From assembly GCA_020848035.1 (NCBI GenBank), contig JADLAX010000093.1, positions 1 through 64,000 on the forward strand: a DNA stretch of 64,000 bases, given 5' to 3'. Position numbers and translations under genes: made by a program. Below are positions 40,087 through 49,086 of this stretch, piece after piece. The stretch is from Anaerolineae bacterium. Lineage in GTDB: Bacteria > Chloroflexota > Anaerolineae > Promineifilales > Promineifilaceae. Each line of letters opens with the position of its first letter. Position 1 is the first letter of the stretch. Below the pieces are notes generated by a model, which saw only the letters and a program-made list of their open reading frames with translations, made no database searches and was not told the DNA's origin.

Positions 40087-42591
40087 TTATTCGGATTGGT
40101 TAGGTTTTGCGAGGTATTGCAAAAATATAGTGGCTAACTTCTCTACAAACGGTTCAGCCATAATCTGGTTATGGTTGCCTTCCAGCAAATGGACATCTAA
40201 CTGCCTGGTAATGCGCTGCCAACCCATGAGGGGATCTGTGGTCTGGCGATAAACATCCCGGTAACCTTCTTTGGATTTAAAGAGTTTGATAGAGCCTTGA
40301 TACCGTTTTGGCACGTAGGCATAAAACGCTTGCGTGTTGACGATATTGATGTTTTGCACCCGTATGTCTTCCTGCTCTTTTTTGTACCCGCCACCAGCCG
40401 GTGAATGAGCGGTGGTCCAACGCTTGAACCAGCGGCTTTTTTTGTTGGCCAGCATGTGCCTTAAACCAACCCACAAGCGATGACGGTTCCGAATGAACAA
40501 CTGCCGTTCCTCCTGTGGGGAGAGCCGCCTTAATCGTGCTGTGATGCGCGTCGCCAGGCGAATCCACTTAAGGTTGGGGTTTTGAGCCGGGGTATCGATG
40601 ATCCCAAGAAAGCGCACCTCGTGGCCTTTGGTGCGAAGCTGTTGGGCCATTTCCAAAACGATGCCCCCGCCCATCGAATAACCGGCCAGCTGGTAGGGAC
40701 CTGTGGGCTGGTGTTCAAGCAAAACCGCCACGTAATGGGCCGCCATCGCTTCGATGGATTCGAAGGGTGGCGTTTTGCCATCCATCCCTCTGGCCTGAAA
40801 GGCGAAAACGGGCAGATGTTCGGGAAGGCGGCGCATGAGATGGAGGAAAATAATTACATGACCGCCCCCACCATGAACGAGATAGAGCGGTGGCCAGGCC
40901 GGATCGCCATCCTGCATGGTGACCAAGGTAGGCCAGGGGTCACCACCCGATTGATTCCGCAGGACTTCCGCCAGTTCAGCGATGGTGCCCGACTGGACCA
41001 GGGTAGCCAGGGGCAGGTAGTGGCCAGTTAATTTTTCGATTTCGGCAAACAGACTCATCGCCTGCCAGGAGGTGCCACCGAGATCGAAGTAGTTGTGGTG
41101 AATGCCGATGTTGGAAACGCCGAGAATTTGTTCCCACAGATTAATGAGGTCCATTTCCAACCGGTCGCGCGGAGCGATGTATGGTCCAATTTTGGCCGAA
41201 GTTGGAGGGAGGGAAACGGCCGTATCCAAAGCAGACCACGGCAGCTGAACATCTTTTAGCGGCTGGGCAGCATCTTGCAAAAAGGCATCCAGTAAGGCGT
41301 AAAACATGGCCACGGCTGTTTCTTGCTGCGCGTCGCTAAAGATGTCCTGGTGAAAATCGAACTTAAAAATGAGCTTGCCGCTGCCGTCGAACTCGTGCAC
41401 GTGCAGGGCAAAGCTCTCGGTGCTGTGACCAACGTTTAGATGTTTTTGCTCAACCGGTTGGCCGTTGAAGGTAAGCAACGGCCGTGTGTGGTAATTGAAC
41501 ATCAAATCATGCGCTTTGTTCTTCAGCGAGATGCTGGAGCCATGCTGGGTAAACCGCATCACGCCGCGCGTTTGGGCCTTCAGCTTTTGAATGAGAGAAG
41601 CAAAACTTTCATCCGGGTCTATGTCTACGGCAAACGGGCAGATCTCCATCAGCAGGCCGACAACCTGGCGCAAAGCCTGCGTTGGCCGATTGTGCATTGG
41701 CGTTAAAAAGGTGAGGCGCTGATTGCCCGTGAGGTGATAAACCAGGGCAAAATATAAAGCTGCCAACAGATTGAACATCGTCAATTCTGTTGTCAAATCC
41801 CGATAGGTGTCGTGCTGCGCCAAAGCGGCAATCTGGCGGGTACGCATCTCGTCCAGCTCAAACTCCACCTGCTTCATCCCGGTCCCTTTTTTGCTGCCCG
41901 GCACCCCGAAAAAGTGCAGCGGCTCTACCTGTTTGTCCATCCGCTGCTGCCAAAAACGTTCAGCCCGTTCAAACTGGGGCGAAGTGCGATAGCTGCGCTC
42001 GAAGTCGAGGTAGGTTTGGAAGGGCAGAAGGGGCAGCGGTTCGGTAACTGCCTGTGGATCGGCCAGCTGTTCATAGGTGTTGGCCACAGCGCGGTAAATG
42101 TAAAATGCGGAGGTGGCGTCGGCAATGATGTGGTGCTGATTGAGCAGCCAATCGTAGCTTTCGGCGTCAACTTTAGCCAGAGCAAACTGGACAAGGGAGA
42201 CGGAGGCATCAAACGGGGTTTGGGCGATTTGCAGCAGCCAGGCGCTGGCCTGCTGTTTGGGGTTTTCTGCGCCCGAAAAATCGCGGTACAGCAGGGGGGC
42301 TTCAAATTGAGGCTGGACTATTTGCCGCGGCACGCCGTTTTCGATGTGCAAAACGGTGCGCAGGGCATCACTTTGGTTGATAACGGATTGAACGGCCGTC
42401 TTAAACAAGGCCACATCTATGGCCAACGGCAGCGTAAACACCAACGGCGCGGCATACAACGGCACATCTGGGCGGAGTTGGTAACCCGTCCAGTACAACA
42501 TTTGCATGCGCGTCAAATTGGAACGATGGTACAGATCCTCGTTTGCGGCCGTTTCCTTTAATTCCAATGTTGTGGTTGACTCTGCTTGCAT
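40087..42591 (-). CDS. Stand-alone NRPS protein, C-PCP-TE
   Basis: About 834 residues. C domain ~20-440: SNLTRMQMLYWTG, the active motif HHIIADATS (Gly of HHxxxDG replaced by Ala), and MHNRPTQALRQVVGLLMEICPF. PCP ~470-540: YFDLGGTSWQAM. TE ~560-820: LYLVHGGGGHVI, catalytic Ser in GYSMGGGIVLEMA, and a late His in LLEGNHNQIM. There is no A domain, so both substrates must come from other carriers, such as the free PCP encoded upstream that should hold the pyrrolyl group. ATG 42591 begins MQAESTTTLEL; a TTG at 42618 in the same frame is possible. Ribosome sites are poor for both. Confidence 0.88.
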   Translation of the reverse strand: MQAESTTTLELKETAANEDLYHRSNLTRMQMLYWTGYQLRPDVPLYAAPLVFTLPLAIDVALFKTAVQSVINQSDALRTVLHIENGVPRQIVQPQFEAPLLYRDFSGAENPKQQASAWLLQIAQTPFDASVSLVQFALAKVDAESYDWLLNQHHIIADATSAFYIYRAVANTYEQLADPQAVTEPLPLLPFQTYLDFERSYRTSPQFERAERFWQQRMDKQVEPLHFFGVPGSKKGTGMKQVEFELDEMRTRQIAALAQHDTYRDLTTELTMFNLLAALYFALVYHLTGNQRLTFLTPMHNRPTQALRQVVGLLMEICPFAVDIDPDESFASLIQKLKAQTRGVMRFTQHGSSISLKNKAHDLMFNYHTRPLLTFNGQPVEQKHLNVGHSTESFALHVHEFDGSGKLIFKFDFHQDIFSDAQQETAVAMFYALLDAFLQDAAQPLKDVQLPWSALDTAVSLPPTSAKIGPYIAPRDRLEMDLINLWEQILGVSNIGIHHNYFDLGGTSWQAMSLFAEIEKLTGHYLPLATLVQSGTIAELAEVLRNQSGGDPWPTLVTMQDGDPAWPPLYLVHGGGGHVIIFLHLMRRLPEHLPVFAFQARGMDGKTPPFESIEAMAAHYVAVLLEHQPTGPYQLAGYSMGGGIVLEMAQQLRTKGHEVRFLGIIDTPAQNPNLKWIRLATRITARLRRLSPQEERQLFIRNRHRLWVGLRHMLANKKSRWFKRWTTAHSPAGGGYKKEQEDIRVQNINIVNTQAFYAYVPKRYQGSIKLFKSKEGYRDVYRQTTDPLMGWQRITRQLDVHLLEGNHNQIMAEPFVEKLATIFLQYLAKPNQSE

Positions 42592-42711
42592 AAAGAAGTC
42601 GCCTGTTGCTGTCACCAAAGTAAGGGATTAACACTCGCCGCTCAGCAAGCGGTTGCTGCAAATGCCAGTCCATCTATTGATTTGCCTGCGGCCCAAAAAT
42701 ATAGAATCGGT

Positions 42712-42806
42712 GAATTGCGCCAGAGATTTTCACGAATTAGCTCTGATTACTCGCCAAAATTCGTTAAAATCCGCATTCATTCGTGGAAAAACGTCAATCT
42801 ATAAAG
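42712..42806. repeat. Dispersed palindromic element, copy 2
   Basis: About three quarters identical to 10209-10302 over its whole length; shared blocks include TCACGAATTAGC and CTGATTAC. Here the outer arms are degraded (CCAGAGATTTT / TTCGTGGAAAAA). It lies between the C-PCP-TE start and the acyltransferase stop. Confidence 0.6.
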
Positions 42807-42820
42807 ATCGTGATCCAGCT

Positions 42821-43972
42821 TTAGCCAAAAGAATATTTATAAAACTTTTTCGCGGGGGAGCGGCTGACAAGGTACATGAGCAGCAAAGGCACACCCAGGC
42901 CAAAAAACATCATGATGGGCTGGTACAAAATCTGGTAGCCCAACAGCCAGGGCGCGTAGCGAAACATGAGCGTACCCACCAGCTCAAGCACCTGTTCGTG
43001 CACCAGGTAAATGCCAAATGCTTTGGCCGCCAGGTCCATGATCTGCGGCGTCATGGGCAGCTTCAGCTTATCAGCGGAAAGCAAGGCAAACATGAAGAGA
43101 CCCGCATAGATATTGGTAGTGTAGGTGGAGTAGAAATCAATCCACGGCAGCCCGGACTGGGCCAACAGCACCTCAAATTCAACCAGAGACAGAATGTAAA
43201 AAATGACGGCACCGTAAACAAACTTGTTCTTATGACGGGTAAAAAACGGCTTGAAATCGCCAATGTGAAAGCCAAACACAATACCCAGGGCAAACCAGAA
43301 CAGTCGCCGGGGGAAGAACCAGAGCGGTGTAAGGGTGATCAGGGTATTTACGGCCGTTCCCCCAATGCCAAAAAGCTGCAAATAGCGCAACGTCTCCACA
43401 AACAGCATGAGTACGGCCGTACCCACCAGCAGCCACTTCCAATGATTTTTCGCCAGGGGCACCAGGATAGGCGACAGCAGATACAGCTGAATCAGCAGCG
43501 GGATGTAATAATAGGACCCGGTCGCGCCGCCAATCAACAGCCGACTGATGTACCCCCAAACCGTGGGATAAACCCGGTTATAAAACAGCGCCTGGCCCAC
43601 AAAGATGATGACCGACCAGACCACGTAAGGAATGATCAGCCCCACAACTCTGGCCTTCAAGATGGGCCACTGTATTCGGGCCTCCTTCCGGCCTGCGGCA
43701 AAGGCAATAAAGTAGCCAGACACCAAGAGAAACGCCGGTACACCAAAGGCAATAAACCGGCGCACTAAAGTTAGCCCCCAGTAAGTGGCCGAATGAACCT
43801 GGTCATAGTTGGGACATCTTACCGGGGGGGTCAGATCCTCACACGAAGCAGCCACTTCTGGACGATAGCGCCAGGCCAGGTCAAACGTGGCCTGGTAACC
43901 AAAGGTGGCTGAATGATTCAGGATTACACCTAAAATACCCAGTCCCATGATCAGTAAAAATCTTCTGGTCAT
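42821..43972 (-). CDS. Acyltransferase-3 family membrane acyltransferase
   Basis: 383 residues with about ten predicted helices, the OafA/WecH-like acyltransferase-3 fold that moves acyl groups from CoA to hydroxyls of sugars, lipids or natural products. Visible landmarks: an early ILNHSATFGY segment with the conserved helix-1 His, VRRFIAFGVPAFLLVSGYF (R-[FI]-x-[VI]-P-x-F-x-x-x-S-G-Y-F), and KARVVGLIIPYVVWS. Located between the carrier protein and C-PCP-TE genes on the same strand, it is a likely tailoring enzyme that acylates the product or an intermediate; this is inference from position. Confidence 0.85.
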   Translation of the reverse strand: MTRRFLLIMGLGILGVILNHSATFGYQATFDLAWRYRPEVAASCEDLTPPVRCPNYDQVHSATYWGLTLVRRFIAFGVPAFLLVSGYFIAFAAGRKEARIQWPILKARVVGLIIPYVVWSVIIFVGQALFYNRVYPTVWGYISRLLIGGATGSYYYIPLLIQLYLLSPILVPLAKNHWKWLLVGTAVLMLFVETLRYLQLFGIGGTAVNTLITLTPLWFFPRRLFWFALGIVFGFHIGDFKPFFTRHKNKFVYGAVIFYILSLVEFEVLLAQSGLPWIDFYSTYTTNIYAGLFMFALLSADKLKLPMTPQIMDLAAKAFGIYLVHEQVLELVGTLMFRYAPWLLGYQILYQPIMMFFGLGVPLLLMYLVSRSPAKKFYKYSFG

Positions 43973-44103
43973 TTAGGGTTATTCCTTATGATAATGGTGG
44001 GGGGTGGCTCTTAGTGCCTATTCGTAAGTAAGTTAACGGAATTGACCAAAGGGCTAAAAACGGCCGTTTGGTTCCGCAACCGTTACTTTTTTCGAACGGC
44101 TAC

Positions 44104-44343
44104 TTAGCTTTGGGCGGCGACGTAGTCGGTCATTGATTTGACGCTCTGGAAGTTGTCGATGGTGACATCTTCATCCGGCACCTCAATGCCAAACTTCTCT
44201 TCGACAAATGACACCAGACGGAGAATACCCAGCGAATCAATGATGCCGGCCGCCAACAGGTTTTCACTCTCATCCAGGTCGCCATTGGCCCCGTTCATCA
44301 ACTCTTTGCGAATATAATCTTTCAGCACTGCGGATACGTTCAT
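44104..44343 (-). CDS. Free-standing peptidyl/acyl carrier protein
   Basis: 79 residues. Carrier-protein fold with the phosphopantetheine serine in AAGIIDSLGILRLVSFVEEKFGIEVPDED (the D-S-[LM] motif) and flanking acidic helix II. It stands among the prolyl-AMP ligase, oxidase and halogenase genes, the same company kept by PltL/CloN5/PigG-type carriers, so proline should be loaded here, oxidised to pyrrole-2-carboxyl and halogenated while tethered. Confidence 0.92.
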   Translation of the reverse strand: MNVSAVLKDYIRKELMNGANGDLDESENLLAAGIIDSLGILRLVSFVEEKFGIEVPDEDVTIDNFQSVKSMTDYVAAQS

Positions 44344-44479
44344 TTGAATGAATCTCCCATTGTTTTAGGTAGTTTATTAAACAGGTTTGCCAGGAACTTT
44401 CCTTAGCAACTCTTAAACAATTTATCAGGTTATTCTTTAGAAAAGCCTTACGCCTGATACGAAATCGTTAGTTTTGCCA

Positions 44480-44536
44480 GGCGCTTCTCGACATTGAGTC
44501 CGGGCCGAAAGGCCAGGCAAACATCGAGAAGCCGCC
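44480..44536 (-). other. Strong stem-loop between halogenase and carrier genes
   Basis: GGCGCTTCTCGA (44480-44491) pairs with TCGAGAAGCCGCC (44524-44536) with one bulge, and inside is a second hairpin GGGCCGAAAGGCC with a GAAA loop (the minus strand gives a TTTC loop). It lies 19 bases after the halogenase stop on the minus strand. No T run follows, so it may be an RNA-stability or processing element in a 211-base gap rather than a terminator. Confidence 0.5.
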
Positions 44537-44554
44537 AGTTACAAAAGCAAAGGG

Positions 44555-45889
44555 TTAAACGTTCAGGCTTTCCAGAACTTTCGCTTTCCCAGACATCACG
44601 CCTTGGGCAAAGTCGTCTTCCATAAAGCCTGCCTGCCGGGCCATCTCGTGGAAGTTGGTGGAGCGATTGGAGATATCGGAGGCCACCAGCATCATTTCCA
44701 GCTCGACCAGGGGCATAGATTTCATCAAATCGATGACCAGGGCCGGGTCTACGCCATCACCGCCGTAGTCACCCAGGGCCAGGGAGCGCGAGAAGCCGTA
44801 ATGCTGCCGCAGACGAGTTTGCAGGAGACGGCCGTAATTCTCTGCCCGATCTGGCCGCCCTAACGAAGATTCGGCCGCCCAGGCACACATCGAACCGGCG
44901 TACAGCGCCGCCTGGATGCCGTGCGAGAAGATCGGGTCCACAAAGGCACCCGCATCACCAATGCAGCCAAAATTCTTGCCCGCCAGCTTGGTGGAGTAGA
45001 ACGAATAGTCCGGCCGAAACGCCATCGAATCTTCCAGGTAGGTGGCCGGGGCCAGCAGTTCGCGGAAGTAGGGAATCTTATGGACCGTTTCCAGGAAGTA
45101 GGCTTCCTGCTCTTTTTTGCCCATACGCTTCACGCGGTCAGTGTTGATGATGAGGCCGACGCTCACTTTGTCGCGCAGCTGAATGTGCCAGGCCCAACCA
45201 TCCTCGTGCGAGGAAATGAAGGTGACCGGCTGAACCTTGCCCACGCTTTCCGGGCCGTAGCTGCTGCCATCTTCGCCGACAAAGTTGTTGCCGGTGAAGT
45301 AACCCCACATGCCCAGGAAGGTGCGTTTGCCTGCTACCAGCTGACGCGATTTAAACTGCTTGGCCAGCACGGTGCTGTTACCGCTGGCATCCACGACGTA
45401 ACGGCACTGAATGCGTCCTGAGCCGCGGGAATCACCCTGCAAGCTGCTGTACTGGACCACAGGCTTGTCATCGGAGAAGTCAACGCCAGTGACGTTGATT
45501 TCTTCAAAGACCTGGGTGCCGCAGGAAGCAGAATGCTTCAACAGGATGTGATCAAATACATCGCGCTCGACGTGCAGCGCCGGGCGGTTATAGCCGAAGG
45601 TACGGAAGGAGAATTGATGGATACGGCCGTTCCACACCGTAATGCCACCTGCCTTCGACAAAAATCCGGCTTCTTCCACTTTCGGGGTAACCCCAGACAT
45701 ATCCATGAATTTCCAAAAGTGCGGGATCAAACTCTCCCCCACCATGGGGCGAGGATGACGGGCTTTTTCCAACAACACGACGTCAAATCCACGTTGAGCC
45801 AAAAGCGTTGAAACGTGACTGCCGGCCGGGCCACCACCAATCACCACAACATCACAACTTTCAGGAATACTCTCAAATGCATTCATCAA
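44555..45889 (-). CDS. FAD-dependent halogenase (pyrrolyl-PCP type)
   Basis: 444 residues. Flavin-dependent halogenase of the group acting on carrier-bound aromatics (PltA/Bmp2-like). The FAD site is VVIGGGPAGSHVSTLLAQ; the halogenase hallmark W-x-W-x-I appears as DGWAWHIQL (Pro of WxWxIP replaced by Gln); the second hallmark F-x-P-x-S-x-G region is GDAGAFVDPIFSHGI, which separates halogenases from plain monooxygenases. LLEKARHPRPMVGESLIP holds the candidate Lys. It is grouped with prolyl-AMP ligase, oxidase and carrier genes, so the expected reaction is chlorination or bromination of pyrrolyl-S-PCP. A flavin reductase is not encoded nearby. Position and number of halogens cannot be read. Confidence 0.85.
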   Translation of the reverse strand: MMNAFESIPESCDVVVIGGGPAGSHVSTLLAQRGFDVVLLEKARHPRPMVGESLIPHFWKFMDMSGVTPKVEEAGFLSKAGGITVWNGRIHQFSFRTFGYNRPALHVERDVFDHILLKHSASCGTQVFEEINVTGVDFSDDKPVVQYSSLQGDSRGSGRIQCRYVVDASGNSTVLAKQFKSRQLVAGKRTFLGMWGYFTGNNFVGEDGSSYGPESVGKVQPVTFISSHEDGWAWHIQLRDKVSVGLIINTDRVKRMGKKEQEAYFLETVHKIPYFRELLAPATYLEDSMAFRPDYSFYSTKLAGKNFGCIGDAGAFVDPIFSHGIQAALYAGSMCAWAAESSLGRPDRAENYGRLLQTRLRQHYGFSRSLALGDYGGDGVDPALVIDLMKSMPLVELEMMLVASDISNRSTNFHEMARQAGFMEDDFAQGVMSGKAKVLESLNV

Positions 45890-45987
45890 TTACATCCTTC
45901 ATTGTTTGAGCAATTCGACGCAGCACCTTTGCCGCTGCTGACTTGCTTCCCTGGTTAATAAAAGCACCCAAAGGTGATTATTTATGA

Positions 45988-47580
45988 TTAGCTTACAACG
46001 GCCGTTTCGGTCGGTTGTTCGGCCATTGCCTGGAGTTCACGCCGGTTAATTTTGCCCGTAGACGTACGTGGGAAATCGGCCATGACGTGAATTTTGTTAG
46101 GCACCGCATACGGCGGCAGCTTGTCGCCCACGTGTTTGGCCAGCAAATTGTGGGTTAGTTCCGCGTCGTCATTGGGAATAACGGCCGCTTCAATCAAGTT
46201 GCTGCCATTACCATCAGATACGGTGTAAACGGCCGCTTCCTTCACATCCACATGCGAGAGCAACGCCACTTCCACCTCATCCAACTCCACGCGATAGCCA
46301 CGGGTCTTCACCTGGCGATCCTTGCGGCCAAAATAGCGGAAATTGCCATCGGGCTCCTGCAAAACCAGGTCACCCGTCCGGTAAAACACGTCTTCATAAT
46401 GGCCAAAAACCGACCGGCGGTAAAATCCTTTTTCGTTCAAATCCGGCCGTCCCCAATAGCCACGCATCACCGTGCCGCCGCGCACCAGCAGTTCGCCCAC
46501 TTCACCCGACGCTACCGGCACATTGTCCGCATCCACCACCAGCATCTCTTCATTGGCACAGGCCAGGCCAATCGGAATGGTGTCTTCGAAATCCTCGGCC
46601 AGCTGCGGCACGTGGTAGTAGGTACACACGTTGGTTTCCGTGGGACCGTACAAATTGCTAAAACGTTTGTCGGGCCACAGCTTCATCAGCTCACGCAGAT
46701 GTTTGGTGGGGAAAACCTCCCCGGCAAACAGCACCCAGCGCAGCGCACTCAGGTCACGCGCCTCCAACGCGCCGCGCTCCATCAGCTGAATCAGGGCAAA
46801 CGGCACTGTGTAAGAAACGGTGATCTTTTCATCCTGCAGCAGTTGGGAATGGCTGGCGGGGAACTTGGTCACATATTCCGGGATGATGACCGTGGTGCCG
46901 CCAGCCAGCAGCGTGGCAAATAAATCAAAGGTGGATAGATCAAAATGGTACGGCGCATGATTGGTTACGCGGTCTTCAGCGGTCAGGCCGTACTCTGCGC
47001 AAGCCCACTCGGCAAAGCTCAGGGCGCTGCGATGGGTGTGCATGATCCCTTTGGGCGTGCCGGTGGAGCCAGAGGTGTACAAAATGTAGGCCAGATCCTG
47101 CTCGATAACGTGCACATCGGGCACATCATGCCGGTCGGGATCGGTCACTTGCTCCCACGGGATGCAGGTCACAGCCAAATCTTCCTGCGGGCCAACGCCG
47201 ATCAGGCAGCTCAGGCCGGTGTCGGCCACCATGCTGCGCACCTGGGCCAGCTTGTTTTGTTTGGTGGTTATCACGCGAATGCCACAGTCGTTGATGACGT
47301 AACTCAGCCGTTCAACCGGGGCAAACGGGTCCAACGGCACATACGCCGCGCCCGCTTTCATGATGCCGTAAATAGAAACGGCCGATTCCACATCTTTGTT
47401 AATATACACCCCCACCCGGTCGCCGCGCCGCACACCCTGCTGCTGCAAGATGACGGCCAGGTTGTTGGCCTGCTGCTGCAAGGTAGCATAGCTGATGCCC
47501 TTGCCATTACAGCGGATGGCTTCATGGGAGGGGTAGGTTACGGCCGTTTTATCAAGCGCTTGTGCCAGAGAATAAATCAT
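45988..47580 (-). CDS. L-prolyl-AMP ligase (stand-alone A domain, PltF/CloN4 type)
   Basis: 530 residues. A free adenylation enzyme: YILYTSGSTGTPKGIMHTH, LYGPTETNVCTYYHVP, FYRTGDLVL, TGKINRRE. The pocket reads DLFYLALVCK, one residue away from DLLYLALVCK, which I recall for proline-activating enzymes of pyrrole pathways. It would activate L-proline and load it on the free carrier protein. Its stop and the next upstream gene (oxidase, ending at 47583) are only 2 bases apart from its start, so they are co-translated. No repeat insertions are present, unlike the multidomain A domains. Confidence 0.9.
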   Translation of the reverse strand: MIYSLAQALDKTAVTYPSHEAIRCNGKGISYATLQQQANNLAVILQQQGVRRGDRVGVYINKDVESAVSIYGIMKAGAAYVPLDPFAPVERLSYVINDCGIRVITTKQNKLAQVRSMVADTGLSCLIGVGPQEDLAVTCIPWEQVTDPDRHDVPDVHVIEQDLAYILYTSGSTGTPKGIMHTHRSALSFAEWACAEYGLTAEDRVTNHAPYHFDLSTFDLFATLLAGGTTVIIPEYVTKFPASHSQLLQDEKITVSYTVPFALIQLMERGALEARDLSALRWVLFAGEVFPTKHLRELMKLWPDKRFSNLYGPTETNVCTYYHVPQLAEDFEDTIPIGLACANEEMLVVDADNVPVASGEVGELLVRGGTVMRGYWGRPDLNEKGFYRRSVFGHYEDVFYRTGDLVLQEPDGNFRYFGRKDRQVKTRGYRVELDEVEVALLSHVDVKEAAVYTVSDGNGSNLIEAAVIPNDDAELTHNLLAKHVGDKLPPYAVPNKIHVMADFPRTSTGKINRRELQAMAEQPTETAVVS

Positions 47581-47582
47581 CG

Positions 47583-48728
47583 CTATAACCCCAGTAATCT
47601 CGAAATAATGTTGCGCTGAATGTCTGAAGTGCCCGAATAAATCGTGCCGCCCATCGCATCCCGCAAATCCCGCTCAATTTCAAACTCGGTCATGTAGCCA
47701 TAGCCGCCCAAAATGCGGATGGCATCCATGCTGGAAGCCACATACGCCTCGCTCAGATACAGCTTGGCCATAGCCGCTTCCATCGTGGCCGTCTTTTTCT
47801 GGCTCTTCAGCCAGGCCACCTTGTACAACAAATTCCGCGCCGTCTCCAGGCGCACCTTCATGTCGGCAACCCGGTTGGAAATGGACTGGTACTTGCCAAT
47901 CGACTGGCCGCCCTGCTTGCGATCCCGGGCATACTGAATGCACTTCTCCAGCTGAAATTCCATCGCTCCCAGGTGGCTGCCCAGAATGCAGCTGCGCTCC
48001 CACTCCATCGAGTGGGCAAAAATCTTAGCCCCGCCACCCTCACGACCCAGCAGGTTTTCTTCGGGGATAAAACAATCTTCCAGCACCAGTTCACCCATCG
48101 GCGAAGTGCGCAGGCCCATTTTTTCAATGTCACGGCTGACGCTAAAGCCGGGCGTACCGCGCTCTACAATAAACGCGGTGATGCCCCACATGCCCAGCTT
48201 GGCATCCTTGGTCGCAAACACCACGGCAATGTCGCAAATAGGCGCACTGCTAACAAACATCTTGGTGCCATTCAGACAGTAACCGCCATCCACCTTCTCG
48301 TAGCGGGTGCGCAGGCTGTAGGCATCCGAGCCGGAGTCTGGTTCAGTCATGCCGTGCGCGCCAATAATTTCGCCGCTGATCAGCCGGGGCAGGTATTTGC
48401 GCTTCTGTTCTTCGGTACCGACGGTCAAAATGGGGTGCTGCACGCTCCACATCTGGGCGTTGAGGGCAAAACTGAGGCCGTTGTCGCGGCTGCCGTAGCC
48501 CAACCCTTCCATGGTAAGCATGGTGGTGAGGATGTCTAACTCGGAACCGCCAAATTCTTCAGGAAACGACAGGCCCAAAATGCCAAAATCAGCACACTTT
48601 TGCCAGTTCTCGCGGGAAAACTCACCCATCCTGTCACGTTCAACCAGCCCGTGGTTCAGCTCTTTTTGGGCAAATTCGGCCACCGAGCGCTTAAACGCCA
48701 GTTGCTCATCACTCCAAGAAAAATCCAT
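47583..48728 (-). CDS. Prolyl-S-PCP dehydrogenase (acyl-CoA dehydrogenase family)
   Basis: 381 residues, full-length acyl-CoA dehydrogenase fold with FAD: GAHGMTEPDSGSDAYSLRT, KMFVSSAPICDIAVVFA, ERSCILGSHLGAMEFQLE, and the C-terminal GGYGYMTEFEIERDLRDAMGGTIYSGTSDIQRNIISR. Members next to a prolyl-AMP ligase and free carrier (PltE, CloN3, PigA/RedW) oxidise tethered proline to pyrrole-2-carboxyl. It is the first gene of the cluster in transcription order. I saw no ACGGCCGT inside it, unlike most genes here. Confidence 0.9.
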   Translation of the reverse strand: MDFSWSDEQLAFKRSVAEFAQKELNHGLVERDRMGEFSRENWQKCADFGILGLSFPEEFGGSELDILTTMLTMEGLGYGSRDNGLSFALNAQMWSVQHPILTVGTEEQKRKYLPRLISGEIIGAHGMTEPDSGSDAYSLRTRYEKVDGGYCLNGTKMFVSSAPICDIAVVFATKDAKLGMWGITAFIVERGTPGFSVSRDIEKMGLRTSPMGELVLEDCFIPEENLLGREGGGAKIFAHSMEWERSCILGSHLGAMEFQLEKCIQYARDRKQGGQSIGKYQSISNRVADMKVRLETARNLLYKVAWLKSQKKTATMEAAMAKLYLSEAYVASSMDAIRILGGYGYMTEFEIERDLRDAMGGTIYSGTSDIQRNIISRLLGL

Positions 48729-49086
48729 AAAGTTTTACCTGCTTTTGATGGTTTGGTTTTGGTTTGGTCTCTTACAACTTTTGAGTAGTGTCAATGGTTT
48801 ATCGGGATTTAGCGTAAGGTAAATCACTTTCAACACAGCTTACAGACTTTGTAGGCAAGGATCAGGATGTTGAGGTGGCAACCCATCTGTGTGAGGAACA
48901 ATGTATACAACAAAATCGGCGCTGCTTGCCAGTTAGCCCCCTCTTTTATGAACTGAACCGTTCACAAACCTTTTTTGAGGGTGCACCAGTGTTTAATTGA
49001 ACATTACCAGACTAAATTTGGGCATAACGTAGCACTGAAACGTTTCGATTTTTCTTACGGCGAGTTTCCCCTGGCTCCACTGATCG
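48729..49086. promoter_or_regulatory. Upstream region of the biosynthetic cluster, no gene
   Basis: 358 bases between pyrF (minus) and the first cluster gene (minus). No reading frame of note. On the minus strand TTGAAA (48833-48828), 16 bases and TAAATC (48811-48806) form a weak promoter candidate about 80 bases before the oxidase start; a perfect TTGACA (48794-48789) has no matching -10. A CAAAACC-rich leader precedes the start codon. No operator-like palindrome stood out. Confidence 0.35.

Noticed and set aside
48789..48794. TTGACA as the -35 box of the cluster promoter
   Set aside because: No -10-like hexamer lies 15-19 bases downstream on the minus strand.
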